Below the pieces are notes generated by a model. The model was not told where the DNA came from and did no database searches. It saw only the letters and a list, made by a program, of their open reading frames with translations. A stretch of 5,767 bases of DNA, taken from contig DMID01000229.1 of the NCBI GenBank assembly GCA_003449195.1, positions 1 through 5,767 of the forward strand. Direction: 5' to 3'. The translations under genes and the position numbers were made by a program. Each line of letters begins with the position of its first letter. Within the stretch, counting starts at the first letter, position 1. Positions 5,590 to 5,767 of the stretch are shown here, piece by piece. The DNA is from Lysobacteraceae bacterium (GTDB lineage: Bacteria; Pseudomonadota; Gammaproteobacteria; Xanthomonadales; Xanthomonadaceae).

Positions 5590-5767
5590 TCATTCCCGCA
5601 CGAGCTTGGGCATGCCGAAGCCGAGCCGGGCGATGCGGCCGGCCAGTTCGGTGAAGTCCGGCTGGGCCGAGCGCACGCGCAAACGCCACATCGTGCGCCC
5701 GCCGGACTGGATGTCGCTGAGCGTGGCGCCGGCAATGCCGGCAGCCGACAAGCGGCCGAGCGCGCGG
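5590..5767 (-). CDS. rlpA: SPOR-domain protein, C-terminal end, probably RlpA
   Basis: Only the last 58 codons are in the window; the start lies beyond the right edge. The peptide runs RALGRLSAAG at its first residues, then GGRTMWRLRVRSAQPDF (22-38) and ELAGRIARLGFGMPKLVRE (40-58). The pattern of a strand W-R-L-R-V-R, a helix beginning near DFTELAGRI, and a closing strand PKLVRE is that of the second half of an SPOR domain, which binds peptidoglycan stripped of stem peptides at the division septum. In gammaproteobacteria an SPOR protein immediately upstream of dac is usually RlpA, a septal lipoprotein with lytic transglycosylase activity in Pseudomonas. The name rests on this context, because the catalytic double-psi barrel is not visible. 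Another SPOR protein is possible. Confidence 0.72.
   Translation of the reverse strand, partial: RALGRLSAAGIAGATLSDIQSGGRTMWRLRVRSAQPDFTELAGRIARLGFGMPKLVRE

Noticed and set aside
5472..5735. An 87-codon open frame across the gap between the SPOR-domain gene and the carboxypeptidase gene
   Set aside because: It is out of frame with the SPOR domain, and its end covers the ribosome binding site and start of the carboxypeptidase gene.
1..5767. CRISPR array, tRNA, insertion sequence, phage or defence genes
   Set aside because: I looked for spaced repeats, cloverleaf-like segments, transposase motifs and terminal inverted repeats and saw none. The GC content and codon use look even throughout.

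Overview
The window is a compact, GC-rich stretch of bacterial chromosome with every recognisable gene on the minus strand. Reading in the direction of transcription (right to left) the order is: the end of an SPOR-domain protein (probably RlpA), a D-Ala-D-Ala carboxypeptidase (PBP5/6 type), a CsgG-like secreted protein with a C-terminal SH3-like domain, YbeD (DUF493), LipB, LipA, and the start of the tail-specific protease Prc. The rlpA-dac-ybeD-lipB-lipA order, the GC content and the protein sequences suggest a gammaproteobacterium of the Xanthomonadaceae/Lysobacteraceae (Xanthomonas, Stenotrophomonas, Lysobacter and relatives). The family is an inference; the genus cannot be fixed from the sequence.

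The right half (about 3068-5767) is an envelope block. The SPOR protein would bind denuded septal peptidoglycan, the carboxypeptidase trims pentapeptides in the periplasm, and the CsgG-like protein is exported and may sit in the outer membrane. Each is followed by a separate intergenic gap of 114-230 bp. A perfect 12-bp-stem hairpin lies between the carboxypeptidase and the CsgG-like gene, and a 9-bp-stem hairpin follows the CsgG-like gene.

The middle (917-2949) is the lipoylation operon ybeD-lipB-lipA. The ybeD and lipB genes overlap by 13 bp, and lipB and lipA are 30 bp apart. LipB transfers octanoyl from acyl carrier protein to lipoyl domains, and LipA inserts two sulfurs to complete the cofactor. 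A promoter-like sequence sits so close to the ybeD ATG that the message may be leaderless. A long hairpin that begins on the lipA stop codon probably ends the operon. The left end (1-748) is the N-terminal third of the periplasmic protease Prc.

No gap exceeds 300 bp, and I found no tRNA, rRNA, CRISPR array, insertion sequence or phage gene. Most of the window is ordinary housekeeping sequence. The one gene worth a second look is the orphan CsgG-like gene: it keeps the CsgG core, has glycine-rich segments where CsgG has its membrane-spanning hairpins, carries an added SH3-like domain, and has no curli genes beside it in this window.
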